From NCBI GenBank assembly GCA_000474255.1, contig BATO01000046.1:1-48978 (forward strand): a stretch of DNA of 48,978 nucleotides. Reading direction: 5' to 3'. Shown in pieces: positions 39,496 to 47,808 of this stretch; position 1 is the stretch's first letter; each line of letters opens with the position of its first letter. Under the pieces are notes generated by a model. The model was not told the origin of the DNA. It saw nothing but the letters and a program-made list of their open reading frames with translations, and did not search any database. This stretch comes from Aquipseudomonas alcaligenes MRY13-0052 (lineage in GTDB: Bacteria; Pseudomonadota; Gammaproteobacteria; Pseudomonadales; Pseudomonadaceae). Both the position numbers and the translations under genes were made by a program.

Positions 39496-39825
39496 GTTTC
39501 CGCTGACCTGCATCCTTTAGCGGACCGATACAGGGGTTCCGTTCCCATCCCGTGGAAAAAGGCAGGCCACTCGGGATGCCAGAGCCCTGGCTCAGATAAT
39601 TAACACCCGCCAGTAAGGCCAGGAACCCACAGCAGGTATAGCCAATCTTTAGTTTGGCCAGGCGGGTAAATAGCGCCCTGGCGCGGTGGCAACCCCGCCT
39701 TTGGGCCGGCCCACCGCCCGAGCGGCGGGCCCTGGCGGCACCACCCATCTTGCGATAGGCCCCATTCTCCAGGCCCGGGCGGCCAGGTATATTCACGCCC
39801 GGCAACACCCATTCAAGGATGAACC
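39496..39825. promoter_or_regulatory. Divergent gap between exporter operon and lipoprotein gene
   Basis: A 330-bp gap with no gene. It should hold the exporter promoter (minus) and the lipoprotein promoter (plus). The stretch 39706-39745 is GC-rich and self-complementary (GGGCCGGCCCACCGCCCGAG then CGGCGGGCCC) and may fold. I see no clear -35/-10 pair or operator. Confidence 0.4.
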
Positions 39826-40293
39826 ATGCGCCCTCTCCTGCTGCTTTGCTGCCTCTCGCTCACCGCTTGCCAAAGCAAGCAGATCCCCGCCAACCAGACC
39901 TGGCCGGTTCCGTCAGAGCGGTTGTTCGCCTATCAGGAAACACCGGCCGAGCCGAGCCAGTACCTGATCGTCAACCGCGACGATGCCTGGTGGGGGCGCA
40001 AATGCCTGGCCAGCGTCTACATCAATGGCAAGCTCGCCGTGCAGCTGGAAACGGCGGAGTCGGCCGCTTTCCAGCTTCCCTACGGCCAGTGGGACCTGGC
40101 GGTCGACGCCGGCGACTGCGGCCGCGCGCAGCTCATGGTGCCGCTGTCCGACCAGGCTGCAAGCCGCTACCGAATCGCGTTCGACGTCGAGGCCAATGTG
40201 CAGCTGCTGCCCACCGAGGCGGGCAACAGCATCCTGTGCAACTACGGTGGCTGTGGTGCGCCCAGGGGACACCGACTGCGAACGCTGTTCTGA
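39826..40293 (+). CDS. Lipoprotein of unknown function
   Basis: A 155-aa precursor with lipobox LTAC (Cys15), so membrane-anchored. The mature domain is beta-rich (SQYLIVNRDDAWWG, ASVYINGKLAVQLE, YGQWDLAVDAGDCG) and has three more Cys at the end and middle. I cannot place it in a named family; the pattern of a small beta-sandwich resembles DUF2846-type lipoproteins only loosely. It stands alone. Confidence 0.75.
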   Translation: MRPLLLLCCLSLTACQSKQIPANQTWPVPSERLFAYQETPAEPSQYLIVNRDDAWWGRKCLASVYINGKLAVQLETAESAAFQLPYGQWDLAVDAGDCGRAQLMVPLSDQAASRYRIAFDVEANVQLLPTEAGNSILCNYGGCGAPRGHRLRTLF

Positions 40294-40307
40294 CCCATTA
40301 CCCGACG

Positions 40308-40390
40308 CACCGCTGCGTTGGGCCTCGCAGGCTCGGCGCCAACCTACGGGTGTGCCACGCCGGCGACGCAGCCCGGGCTTCAGCCCGGGG
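40308..40390. repeat. Composite repeat after the lipoprotein gene
   Basis: From 40308 a fragment of the GCGTTGGGCCTCG...GGCGCCAACCTACGGG unit (as at 34571), then at 40370-40390 one REP palindrome AGCCCGGGCTTCAGCCCGGG. It fills the gap between two converging genes. Confidence 0.75.
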
Positions 40391-40434
40391 CAGGCTTGGC
40401 AACGCACCACTGGGCGCGTTGCCTGGGAGGCCCC

Positions 40435-40764
40435 TCAACCGACGCGCAGCACCGCGACCACTTCCTGGCTGACCCAGCGCCGCAACATGCGGTTTTCCGG
40501 GTGGAAGCAGTAGACGCTGAGCAGGTCGTGCAGGCCGGATTCGCTCACCACCGCCTCCTCTTCGAACCAGCCGTTGGCGGTGCGCAGGCGCACGCGGCGG
40601 TGTTGGTCGTCGCAGAGGCGGAACAGGGTCCGGCGGTTGATATCGGTGTTGAGCAGGCGGCGCAGGTCGCGGGTGGAAAACCAGGCTTCGTGGCCCATCA
40701 GGAAAGCGCGCAGTTGACGCTGGTGACGCAGGAAGGTGCGAGGGGTGATCTCGGGAAGGGTCAT
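40435..40764 (-). CDS. Lone BRO-N domain protein
   Basis: A 109-aa protein consisting only of a BRO N-terminal domain: HEAWFSTRDLRRLLNTD, RLCDDQHRRVRL, VSESGLHDLLSVY and LRRWVSQEVVAVLR follow the family order. BRO-N domains bind DNA and are common in phage antirepressors, where they are fused to a second domain. Here there is none and no phage gene is near. GGAG lies 9 nt before the ATG. It could be a domesticated phage regulator or a conserved Pseudomonas gene. Confidence 0.75.
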   Translation of the reverse strand: MTLPEITPRTFLRHQRQLRAFLMGHEAWFSTRDLRRLLNTDINRRTLFRLCDDQHRRVRLRTANGWFEEEAVVSESGLHDLLSVYCFHPENRMLRRWVSQEVVAVLRVG

Positions 40765-40811
40765 GGCAGTACTCCATCCTGTGATAGAGCCGCCACCTAC
40801 TGCATGAAGGG

Positions 40812-40891
40812 TGGCGGACCGTGCGAGGTGGAAGTACCGGGGAAATCACGCGAAAACCGGCTGGGCGCGAGCCCACTCACACGGTCCGCCA
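40812..40891. repeat. 80-bp element bounded by 12-bp inverted repeats
   Basis: TGGCGGACCGTG at 40812-40823 and its exact complement CACGGTCCGCCA at 40880-40891 enclose 56 bp. It lies 48 nt upstream of the BRO-N gene, within its leader or promoter. Transcribed, it would form a long-range stem. Confidence 0.6.
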
Positions 40892-41225
40892 TAGACTGCC
40901 GACGCCAGACGTCGCTATGGCGCGCACAATTTCCATTGTTACCCAGGCTTCCACACCCGACCGCTTTCTGTGGAAAGCAGCGGCGGAACCCTATCCAAGC
41001 CCTTTGTAGGCTCGCAACGGCGTTGCCTTGTAGGCGTTTTCCATAAGGCGCTTTCTGCGTTCGCTGTTGGTTGTGACGCCTGCCCTCAAACACGGTGCTG
41101 TTCGGTCGCCCGGGGGTTGCTGCCACCACCGCCGCATGGGTTTCGCTTCGCTCTACACCATCCTACGAAAGCCGCCAGCCGTGGCGCACCCCCACATCGA
41201 GCGCAGCAGTGTTGGGCCAGGCCGG
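40892..41225. other. Gap between the BRO-N and DUF1444 genes
   Basis: No supportable gene. A minus-strand frame of 110 codons (41129-40797) runs through it but has odd composition and no ribosome site. At 41141-41178 is half of the repeat seen at 45064-45143 (ATGGGTTTCGCTTCGCTCTA then CATCCTACG). Confidence 0.45.
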
Positions 41226-42449
41226 CTAGTTCACCTCGTCCAGCAGTTCGGCGCGGCTGGGTTCGGGGAAGCCGAGGGTGCGGTAGCGCGGCGGGTAGAA
41301 GCCGGGGGCTTCTTCGAGCAGGTCGCCCAGCAGCGCCATGGCCTGTTCCCAGGAAACGGCGCGGGTCTCGGCGTCGCTGCAGTCTTCGTTGGGGCGCACC
41401 AGCACCAGGCGGTCGACACGGGGCAACAGGCTGTCCACGCCCTCGGTCCAGCTGGCGATGGAAAACAGCAGGTCGGGGTCTTCCTGGGCGGCGTACAGCT
41501 GGTAGTTGGCGACGAAGATGTCGGTGCTGTTCTCCTGGTGGATCAGGTCCAGCGCGTGCTTCTGGGTGTCGTATTCGCTCTTGGTGGTGAGGTAGCGCAT
41601 GCGCGCCAGGCGGGCCTGCAGCAGCGGGTGCTGCACCGGGTAGGTCGCCACCTTGCCGTCCTCGTAGCAGTACAGCCCGGTGGAGATGGCGCGGCCTTCG
41701 CTGGCCGCCTGCAGGCCCAGCTCGACCATGGCGGCGAGCGCGTGACCGTCGTGGTCCCCGGTCACCAGCAGGGTTTCGCGGCTGGGCACCATGAACACGG
41801 GCCGGCCCTTGAGCGGCAGGCGCTCAAGCACATCGGGCAGGAAGATGCGGCTGATGTCGTAGCTGTCATTCCAGTCGCCCCGGAACAGCCCCGGCACCAC
41901 CTCGACGAAGCTGTCGGCGGTGGTGTCGCGCAGGTTGGTCAGGGCGATGGCCAGGCCCTCTTCCAGGGTGATGCCCCAGCTCTTGTCGGGGCCCTGCACC
42001 AGGGTGGCGGTGGATTCGGGGTGGTCGATGGCCAGCAGCACCACGGCGTCATCGCCCATGGGCAGGTAGACGGGGCTGAAGTCCAGGTCGTCGCCTTCGG
42101 TGCGCACCTGGTGCAGGCGCAGCTCTTCGATCATGCCGCGGCTGCGGATCACCGGCAGCAGCAATGGGCGCGCCTCGTCCAGGGGCAGCGCGCGGCTGCG
42201 CTGGTTTTCGCAAAGTGCAGCGATGTAGTTGTTCAGCGTTTCGCGGCGCCGCGCGCCACGCTGGCTGCAGTACTCGCGGTAGGCGTTGTGCAAGTTGAAG
42301 AAGGCACTTTCGCCATACACCAGGCGGAACTCCCGGGGGCGATAGGTCAGCTCACCCTTGAAGCCGGCCTTGCGCGCAGCCGACTCGAAGAGCACGGCGA
42401 AGTCATCCGGGGAGGGCTTGCGGTTGAACAGGAAATCCAGAAATCCCAT
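41226..42449 (-). CDS. DUF1444-family protein (YtpQ-like)
   Basis: A 407-aa cytoplasmic protein starting MGFLDFLFNRKPSPDDFA. The central part (RPLLLPVIRSRGMIEEL, VYLPMGDDAVVLLAIDHP, EEGLAIALTNLR) matches DUF1444, whose Bacillus member is YtpQ; function unknown. The ATG at 42449 begins the conserved part although no strong ribosome site is seen; the frame is open 141 nt further upstream but that part is not protein-like. It is divergent from the membrane-protein gene at 42658. Confidence 0.82.
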   Translation of the reverse strand: MGFLDFLFNRKPSPDDFAVLFESAARKAGFKGELTYRPREFRLVYGESAFFNLHNAYREYCSQRGARRRETLNNYIAALCENQRSRALPLDEARPLLLPVIRSRGMIEELRLHQVRTEGDDLDFSPVYLPMGDDAVVLLAIDHPESTATLVQGPDKSWGITLEEGLAIALTNLRDTTADSFVEVVPGLFRGDWNDSYDISRIFLPDVLERLPLKGRPVFMVPSRETLLVTGDHDGHALAAMVELGLQAASEGRAISTGLYCYEDGKVATYPVQHPLLQARLARMRYLTTKSEYDTQKHALDLIHQENSTDIFVANYQLYAAQEDPDLLFSIASWTEGVDSLLPRVDRLVLVRPNEDCSDAETRAVSWEQAMALLGDLLEEAPGFYPPRYRTLGFPEPSRAELLDEVN

Positions 42450-42657
42450 GGCGATACCAAACGATGAAAAAGCGTCGCCGAACTTTAGAGGAGCGGATGC
42501 CGCCGCACCAGCGCGCCGGTGCATGGGGCGCACGCAAGATAATCCCTGAACCTTTGTTCGCCTTCCGGCACCCAAAGCCATGAGTGCCATACAAAAAGGT
42601 ACGGCGGCCGCCGCCCCTGGCGGTCACGGCGTTGAGCCTCCGAACAAGGACACGACG

Positions 42658-43560
42658 ATGAACACCACCACTTCTGATGCCTACGCAACCGCCCTGGAAG
42701 TCACCGACGCTTCGGGCGTCTCCTGGAGCGCGGTATTCGCTGGCGCGGCGGCTGCCGCCGCGCTGTCCCTGATCCTCGTGCTGCTGGGCTTCGGCCTCGG
42801 CTTCGCGGCCATCTCGCCCTGGCAACACGAGGGCATCAGCGCCGAGGGGCTGGGCTTCGCCAGTATCGTCTGGCTGGCCTTCACCCAGCTGGCCGCCGCC
42901 GGCTTGGGCGGCTACCTCGCCGGGCGCCTGAGGTTGCGCTGGAGCCGCCTGCACGGTGACGAGGTGTTCTTCCGCGACACCGCCCACGGCTTCCTCGCCT
43001 GGGCCGTGGCGACCCTGGTCACCGCCGCCTTGCTGGTGGGCACCGTCGGCAACCTGGTGGGCGGCGGCGTACAGGCCGGCGCGGCCGTGGTCGCCGGTGC
43101 CAGCGCCGGCACCGCAGCCGGCGCCAGCGACGATGCGCAGAACCCCTATGGCTACTACGTGGACACCCTGTTCCGCGACGACCGCCCCGCCCCCACCGTG
43201 GACGATGCCGCCCACGGCGTGGTGTCGCGCATCTTCGTGCGCAGCCTGGCCGAAGGTGGCCAGTTGAGCCCCGAGGACCACGACTACCTGGTGCGCCTGG
43301 TGGCCCAGCGCACCAACCTCTCCCAGGCCGAGGCCCAGGCCCGCGTCGAGCAGGTGCACGCCATGGCCCAGCAAGCGGTGACCGACGCCCGCCAGGCTGC
43401 CGACGCCGCCCGCAAGGCCGGCATCCACGCCTCGCTGTGGATGTTCGTCGCCCTGCTCATCGGTGCCTTCACCGCCAGCTTCGCCGCCACCCGCGGTGGC
43501 CGCAGCCGCGACACGGTGACCGACAGCCTCGCCTACCACCGCCCCGCCCCCCTTCGCTGA
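42658..43560 (+). CDS. Polytopic membrane protein of unknown function
   Basis: A 300-aa inner-membrane protein with about four helices: two at the start (VFAGAAAAAALSLILVLLGFG; IVWLAFTQLAAAGLGGYLAG), one at 115-140, and one near the C-terminus (LWMFVALLIGAFTASFAA), with a soluble Ala/Gln-rich helix (QAEAQARVEQVHAMAQQAVTD) between. Similar proteins occur widely in proteobacteria, always next to the tiny gene that follows. AAGGA precedes the ATG by 7 nt. No enzymatic motif seen. Confidence 0.78.
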   Translation: MNTTTSDAYATALEVTDASGVSWSAVFAGAAAAAALSLILVLLGFGLGFAAISPWQHEGISAEGLGFASIVWLAFTQLAAAGLGGYLAGRLRLRWSRLHGDEVFFRDTAHGFLAWAVATLVTAALLVGTVGNLVGGGVQAGAAVVAGASAGTAAGASDDAQNPYGYYVDTLFRDDRPAPTVDDAAHGVVSRIFVRSLAEGGQLSPEDHDYLVRLVAQRTNLSQAEAQARVEQVHAMAQQAVTDARQAADAARKAGIHASLWMFVALLIGAFTASFAATRGGRSRDTVTDSLAYHRPAPLR

Positions 43561-43574
43561 ACGAGGAAACGACC

Positions 43575-43646
43575 ATGCGCTCGCTACTGCTCTGGTTCCT
43601 GGGTGTCCCGATCCCGATCATCATCCTCATCGCCCTGCTCACCTGA
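43575..43646 (+). CDS. 23-residue single-span membrane peptide
   Basis: An ATG at 43575 with GAGGAA upstream opens a 23-codon gene ending TGA at 43646. The peptide begins MRSLLLWFLGVPIPI and is almost entirely one hydrophobic span with a conserved-looking VPIPI bend. It starts 14 nt after the preceding membrane-protein gene and is followed by a clear terminator. I recall near-identical peptides in other proteobacteria in the same position, which supports it being real despite the length. Confidence 0.75.
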   Translation: MRSLLLWFLGVPIPIIILIALLT

Positions 43647-43662
43647 GCCGCGATGACAACGA

Positions 43663-43701
43663 AAAGGCCGCTGCTCCGGGAGGACAGCGGCCTTTGTGTT
43701 T
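43663..43701 (+). terminator. Intrinsic terminator after the 23-aa gene
   Basis: Eleven-bp perfect stem AAAGGCCGCTG/CAGCGGCCTTT with an 11-nt loop and a T-rich tail (TTTGTGTTTTG). Confidence 0.9.
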
Positions 43702-43720
43702 TGTGCGTGGGGGAAGCGCA

Positions 43721-43786
43721 TCGCGAATGAATTCGCTCCCACGATCGGTGTATCCCTGGCACTGCGTAGGTCGGGTGAAACCCGAC
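43721..43786. repeat. Two REP-type palindromes
   Basis: TCGCGAATGAATTCGCTCCC from 43721 is the inverse of the repeat at 14283. GTAGGTCGGGTGAAACCCGA from 43766 matches the one at 24305. They lie in the convergent gap before the GFA gene. Confidence 0.75.
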
Positions 43787-43794
43787 GCCCCCGC

Positions 43795-44190
43795 TCAGCG
43801 ATCGGCCGGGTGGTTGACCCCGTCGCTGGTGGGCACTTCGCCCAGGTCGAAGGGGTTTACCCCCTCCAGGCAGCCGACATTGAAGCCGTATTGATGCGGG
43901 TTGGAGCGGCGCTGGTGGTGGGTGTGGATGCCGCAGCGGGAGCAGAAGTAATGCCGTGCGGCGAGGGTGTTGAACTGGTAGAGCGTGAGCACGTCGGCGC
44001 CCTGCACCACGCGCAGCCCGGCCAGCGGCACGCTGGCGACGATGGCGCCCTTGCGCCGGCACATGGAGCAGTCGCAGCGGCGCGGGTCCACCACCCCGTC
44101 CGGCAGGGTCAGCTCCAGCACCACGGCGCCGCAGTGGCAGCTGGCGCGGTGGATGGGGAGGATCGGGGTGTCGCCAAGCTGCTTGATCAT
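43795..44190 (-). CDS. GFA/CENP-V-family zinc protein
   Basis: A 131-aa protein of the glutathione-dependent formaldehyde-activating (GFA) fold. Zinc ligands visible: CHCG near residue 19, CDCSMC near 40, and FCSRCG near 82. Members bind two zinc ions and act on glutathione adducts, though most have no proven substrate. GAGGAG precedes the ATG. It lies 22 nt after the shikimate-dehydrogenase-like gene on the same strand and is probably co-transcribed. Confidence 0.88.
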   Translation of the reverse strand: MIKQLGDTPILPIHRASCHCGAVVLELTLPDGVVDPRRCDCSMCRRKGAIVASVPLAGLRVVQGADVLTLYQFNTLAARHYFCSRCGIHTHHQRRSNPHQYGFNVGCLEGVNPFDLGEVPTSDGVNHPADR

Positions 44191-44212
44191 CGACGTGCTC
44201 CTCGTGGCGGCC

Positions 44213-45031
44213 TCAGCTGCGCGCGAAGGCGGCGGCCTCGGCTATCTGTTCGGCGCTGGGGCGGATGCCGGTGTATAGCACGAACTGCTCCACCCCCTGC
44301 AGGACGATGACTTCGCCGCCGGTGATCACCCGTTTGCCGAGGGCACGGGCGGTGCGGATCAGCGGGGTTTCCACGGGAATGGCGACCACGTCGAAGATCA
44401 CCTCCGCGGCGTCGATGGTGGCCTCGTCGAAGGCCAGCTGCCCAGCCTCGGGGCCGCCATCCATGCCGATGGGGGTCACGTTCACCAGCAGGCGCGGGCG
44501 CAGCTCGCCCTGCTCCGCCTGCCATTCGTAGCCGCACGTCGCGGCCAGGGCCTGGCCCCGTGACGCGTTGCGCGCCACCAGGGTGCCGTTGGCGAAACCG
44601 CTGTCACGCAGGGCGAAGGTCACCGCCTTGCCCATGCCGCCGCTGCCGCGCAGGGCGAAGTCCGCCTGCGGGTCGACGCCGTGGCTGCGCAGCAGGCTGG
44701 CCACCGCCAGGTAGTCGGTGTTGTAGCCCTTGAGGTGGCCGTCGTCGTTGACGATGGTGTTGACCGACCGGATCACCGCCACCGAGGAGTCCAGCTCGTC
44801 GAGGTGGGCGATGCAGGCTTCCTTGAACGGCATCGACACCGCGCAGCCCCGGATGCCCAGCGCGCGGATGCCGCCGATGGCGGCCGGCAGGTCTGCCGTG
44901 GTGAAGGCCTTGTAGACGTAGTCCAGGCCCAGTTGCTCGTAGAGCGAGTTGTGGAAGCGCGTACCGAAATTGCCGGGGCGGCCCGACAGCGACATGCACA
45001 GGCGGGTGTCCTTGTTCAGGGTGCGGGGCAT
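44213..45031 (-). CDS. Shikimate 5-dehydrogenase-like enzyme (AroE paralogue)
   Basis: A 272-aa NAD(P)-dependent dehydrogenase. The substrate Lys is in VSMPFKE (about residue 70), the Asp in YNTDYLA, and the cofactor loop is GSGGMGKAV. It differs from housekeeping AroE in the opening (MSLSGRPGNFGTRFHN in place of the usual SKSPxxHN) and in the cofactor loop, so it is probably a paralogue acting on shikimate or quinate-like compounds or another substrate. The ATG at 45031 has GGAG 8 nt upstream. Operon partner: the GFA gene. Confidence 0.82.
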   Translation of the reverse strand: MPRTLNKDTRLCMSLSGRPGNFGTRFHNSLYEQLGLDYVYKAFTTADLPAAIGGIRALGIRGCAVSMPFKEACIAHLDELDSSVAVIRSVNTIVNDDGHLKGYNTDYLAVASLLRSHGVDPQADFALRGSGGMGKAVTFALRDSGFANGTLVARNASRGQALAATCGYEWQAEQGELRPRLLVNVTPIGMDGGPEAGQLAFDEATIDAAEVIFDVVAIPVETPLIRTARALGKRVITGGEVIVLQGVEQFVLYTGIRPSAEQIAEAAAFARS

Positions 45032-45063
45032 TGCGTGGCTCCGTGGGGAAGGTGGACGAGTCC

Positions 45064-45143
45064 GTAGGATGGGTAGAGCCCGGCGAAACCCATCAGATGC
45101 GAGGCACCACCCCATGGGTTTCACTCCGCTCTACCCATCCTAC
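45064..45143. repeat. Inverted repeat overlapping the fruA stop codon
   Basis: GTAGGATGGGTAGAG at 45064-45078 and its exact complement CTCTACCCATCCTAC at 45129-45143 enclose a second pair (AACCCATC/GATGGGTT-like). The right arm contains the fruA stop codon (TAG, 45142-45140). A half copy is at 41141-41178. Confidence 0.85.
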
Positions 45144-46855
45144 GAGGGCACTAACTCCTGGCTATCGCCGCGCTTGAGCGCGGCATAGAGCAGGCCGGTG
45201 ACCAGGCTGCCGGCGATGATGGCCAGCAGGTAGGCGAGCACGTGGTTGATGGCGTTGGGGATGAGCATGACGAACAGCCCGCCGTGGGGCGCCATGAGCT
45301 TGCAGCCGAAGTACATCGACAGCGCGCCGGTGAGCGCGCCGCCGGCGATGCTGGCGGGGATCACCCGCAGCGGGTCCTTGGCGGCGAAGGGAATGGCACC
45401 CTCGGAGATGAAGCACAGCCCCAGCACCAGCGCCGCCTTGCCCGCCTCGCGCTCGCTCTGGGCGAACTTGCGCCGCGCCAGCAGGCAGGCGATGCCCAGG
45501 CCGATGGGCGGCACCATGCCGGCCGCCATGGTGGCGGCCATGGGCGCGTAGCTGTGGGAGGCCAGCAGGCCGACGGAGAAGGCGTAGGCGGCCTTGTTGA
45601 TCGGCCCGCCGAGGTCGACGCACATCATCCCGCCCAGCAGCACGCCGAGGAGGATGGCGTTGGTGCTGCCCATGCCGTCGAGGAACTGGGTCAGCGCGGC
45701 GAGCATGCCGGCCACCGGCTTGCCGACCACATAGATCATCACCAGGCCGGTGATCAGGCTGGCCAGCAGCGGGATGATGAGGATGGGTTTGAGCGCCTCC
45801 AGGCTCTGCGGCAGCCTCACCCAGCGGCTGATGGCCTTGGCCGAGTAGCCGGCGAGGAAGCCCGCGATGATGCCGCCGATGAAGCCTGCGCCCAGTGTGG
45901 CGGCCAGCAGCCCGCCGATCATCCCCGGCGCCAGGCCCGGGCGGTCGGCGATGGAATAGGCGATGTAGCCGGCCAGCAGCGGCACCATCAGCTTGAAGGC
46001 GGTGTCGCCGCCGATCTGCATCAGCGCGGCGGCCAGGGTGCCCTGCTCCTTGAAGGCCTCGATGCCGAAGACGAAGGACAGGGCGATCAGCAGGCCGCCC
46101 GCCACCACCATCGGCAGCATGAAGGACACACCGGTGAGCAGGTGCTTGTACACACCTTTGGCTTCGCCCTGGCCCTCGGCCTGGGGGCTGCCGGGCTTGC
46201 CGGCCTGCTGCACCTGGGCATCGGCCAGGGCCTTGCGCAGGGTGGCGTCGGCCTGCTTGAGGGCGACGCCGGTGCCGCAGCGGTAGACGCGCTTGCCGGC
46301 GAAGCGGGCGGTGTCCACCTCGATATCGGTGGCCAGCAACACCACATCGGCGGCGGCGATGGCCTCCGTCGACAGCGGGTCGCGGGCGCCCACCGAGCCC
46401 TGGGTTTCCACCTGCAGCTCCATGCCCAGGCGCGCAGCGGCCTGCTTCAGCGCCTCGGCGGCCATGAAGGTGTGGGCAACGCCCGTGGGGCATGCGGTGA
46501 CGGCGACCAGGCGTGGCCGCTCACTGGCCACGGCAGGCACGGGCGCGGCCTGCTCGGCCCGTACCTGGGCCTCGCGCTCGGCACGCTGGAGGAAGGCTTC
46601 CGGCTCGTGCAGGGCCTCGGCCGGGGTGGCCAGGTAGAGGCGCTTGCCGGCGAAGCGCGCGAGGTCCAGCGGGCCGGTCTTCACCACCAGCACCCAGTCG
46701 GCATCGGCCACGGCCTCGGCGGACAGGGGCTCGCCGCCGGGCATTTCCACCCCGGGTGTCCAGCCCAGGCGGCGGGCGGCGCCTTCCAGCAGGCGCGCGC
46801 TGATCAGGCTGCTGACCGCGCCATTGGGGCAGGCGGTGACAAGGGCGAATTTCAT
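45140..46855 (-). CDS. fruA: Fructose PTS permease EIIBC (FruA)
   Basis: A 571-aa inner-membrane component that imports fructose and phosphorylates it to fructose-1-phosphate. An N-terminal degenerate IIB-like domain (about 1-105, Cys9 in TACPNG), the active IIB domain (about 115-215, phosphorylated Cys122 in TACPTGVAHTF), a linker, and the IIC domain (about 235-565) with ten or so helices (FMLPMVVAGGLL, GGPINKAAYAF). The ATG overlaps the fruK stop (ATGA). Its last residues run into a repeat that supplies the stop codon. Confidence 0.95.
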   Translation of the reverse strand: MKFALVTACPNGAVSSLISARLLEGAARRLGWTPGVEMPGGEPLSAEAVADADWVLVVKTGPLDLARFAGKRLYLATPAEALHEPEAFLQRAEREAQVRAEQAAPVPAVASERPRLVAVTACPTGVAHTFMAAEALKQAAARLGMELQVETQGSVGARDPLSTEAIAAADVVLLATDIEVDTARFAGKRVYRCGTGVALKQADATLRKALADAQVQQAGKPGSPQAEGQGEAKGVYKHLLTGVSFMLPMVVAGGLLIALSFVFGIEAFKEQGTLAAALMQIGGDTAFKLMVPLLAGYIAYSIADRPGLAPGMIGGLLAATLGAGFIGGIIAGFLAGYSAKAISRWVRLPQSLEALKPILIIPLLASLITGLVMIYVVGKPVAGMLAALTQFLDGMGSTNAILLGVLLGGMMCVDLGGPINKAAYAFSVGLLASHSYAPMAATMAAGMVPPIGLGIACLLARRKFAQSEREAGKAALVLGLCFISEGAIPFAAKDPLRVIPASIAGGALTGALSMYFGCKLMAPHGGLFVMLIPNAINHVLAYLLAIIAGSLVTGLLYAALKRGDSQELVPS

Positions 46856-47808
46856 CGGGGAACCTCGTGTTGTTCTTCTACAGGCTGCACGCGCACCGCG
46901 CTTTCCAGCGCGGCCAGTTGCGCCCGGTCATTGATGCCGAAACCGATCTGCGTCACCGCCTGGGCGGCGATGGCGGTGGCGTGGGCCAGGGTGCGCTCAG
47001 CGGGCCAGCCGGCCAGAAGGCCGTGGACCATGCCCGCCAGCAGCGAATCGCCGGCGCCCACGGTGCTGGCCACCTTGACCTTGGGCGGGCGCGCCTGCAG
47101 GGCCTGCCCCCGGTTGAACCAGCGCACGCCCTCGGCGCCCATGGACAGCACCAGGTGCTCGATGCCGGCGGCCTGCAGGCGCGCGGCCTCCTCGGCCTGC
47201 TCGGCCAGTTCGTCGAGGGGGCGGCCACAGGCATCGGCCAGCTCCTCGGCGTTGGGCTTGACCAGCCAGGGCGCGCTGGCGAGCCCGGCGCGCAGGGCCG
47301 CCCCGCTGCTGTCCAGCGCCACCCGTGCGCCCAGCCCATGCAGGCGCTGCAGCAGCGTGGCGAACCAGTCGGCGTCCACGCCCCGTGGCAGGCTGCCGGC
47401 CACCACCACCAGGTCGTGCCCGGGCACCAGGGCGTCGAGGCGGCGCAGCAGTTCGTCCCGCGCGGCGGCGTCCACGTCCGGGCCGGGGCCGTTGATGTCG
47501 GTGATGCGGCCGTCGTCTTCGGCCAGCTTGAGGTTGCTGCGGGTTTCGCCCTCGACACGGACGAAGGCGTCGTGGAAGCCGCGCCGGGCGAACAACGCCT
47601 CGAAGGGCTGGGCGTTGCCGGCACCGAGGAAGCCGCTGACGCTGAGGGAGTGGCCCAGGTCAGCCAGCACCTGGGCGACGTTGAGGCCCTTGCCGGCGGC
47701 GTGGCTGACCAGCGCCTGGCCCCGGTTGACCGCACCGGGCTCCAGGCGCGGCAGGCGCAGGGTGAGGTCCAGCGCCGGGTTGAGGGTGAGCGTGAGGATG
47801 CGTGCCAT
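46852..47808 (-). CDS. fruK: 1-phosphofructokinase (FruK)
   Basis: PfkB-family sugar kinase of 318 aa, turning fructose-1-phosphate into fructose-1,6-bisphosphate. First motif VSHAAGKGLNVAQVLADLG near residue 37; second motif STVGAGDSLLAGMVHG near 245 with the catalytic Asp in GAGD. Both ends overlap neighbours by ATGA, so fruB, fruK and fruA are translationally coupled. Confidence 0.95.
   Translation of the reverse strand: MARILTLTLNPALDLTLRLPRLEPGAVNRGQALVSHAAGKGLNVAQVLADLGHSLSVSGFLGAGNAQPFEALFARRGFHDAFVRVEGETRSNLKLAEDDGRITDINGPGPDVDAAARDELLRRLDALVPGHDLVVVAGSLPRGVDADWFATLLQRLHGLGARVALDSSGAALRAGLASAPWLVKPNAEELADACGRPLDELAEQAEEAARLQAAGIEHLVLSMGAEGVRWFNRGQALQARPPKVKVASTVGAGDSLLAGMVHGLLAGWPAERTLAHATAIAAQAVTQIGFGINDRAQLAALESAVRVQPVEEQHEVPR

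Noticed and set aside
40797-41129. 110-codon minus-strand frame upstream of the BRO-N gene
   Set aside because: Composition is not protein-like, no ribosome site, and it runs through the inverted-repeat element; I considered a group II intron remnant but saw no domain V or reverse-transcriptase sequence.
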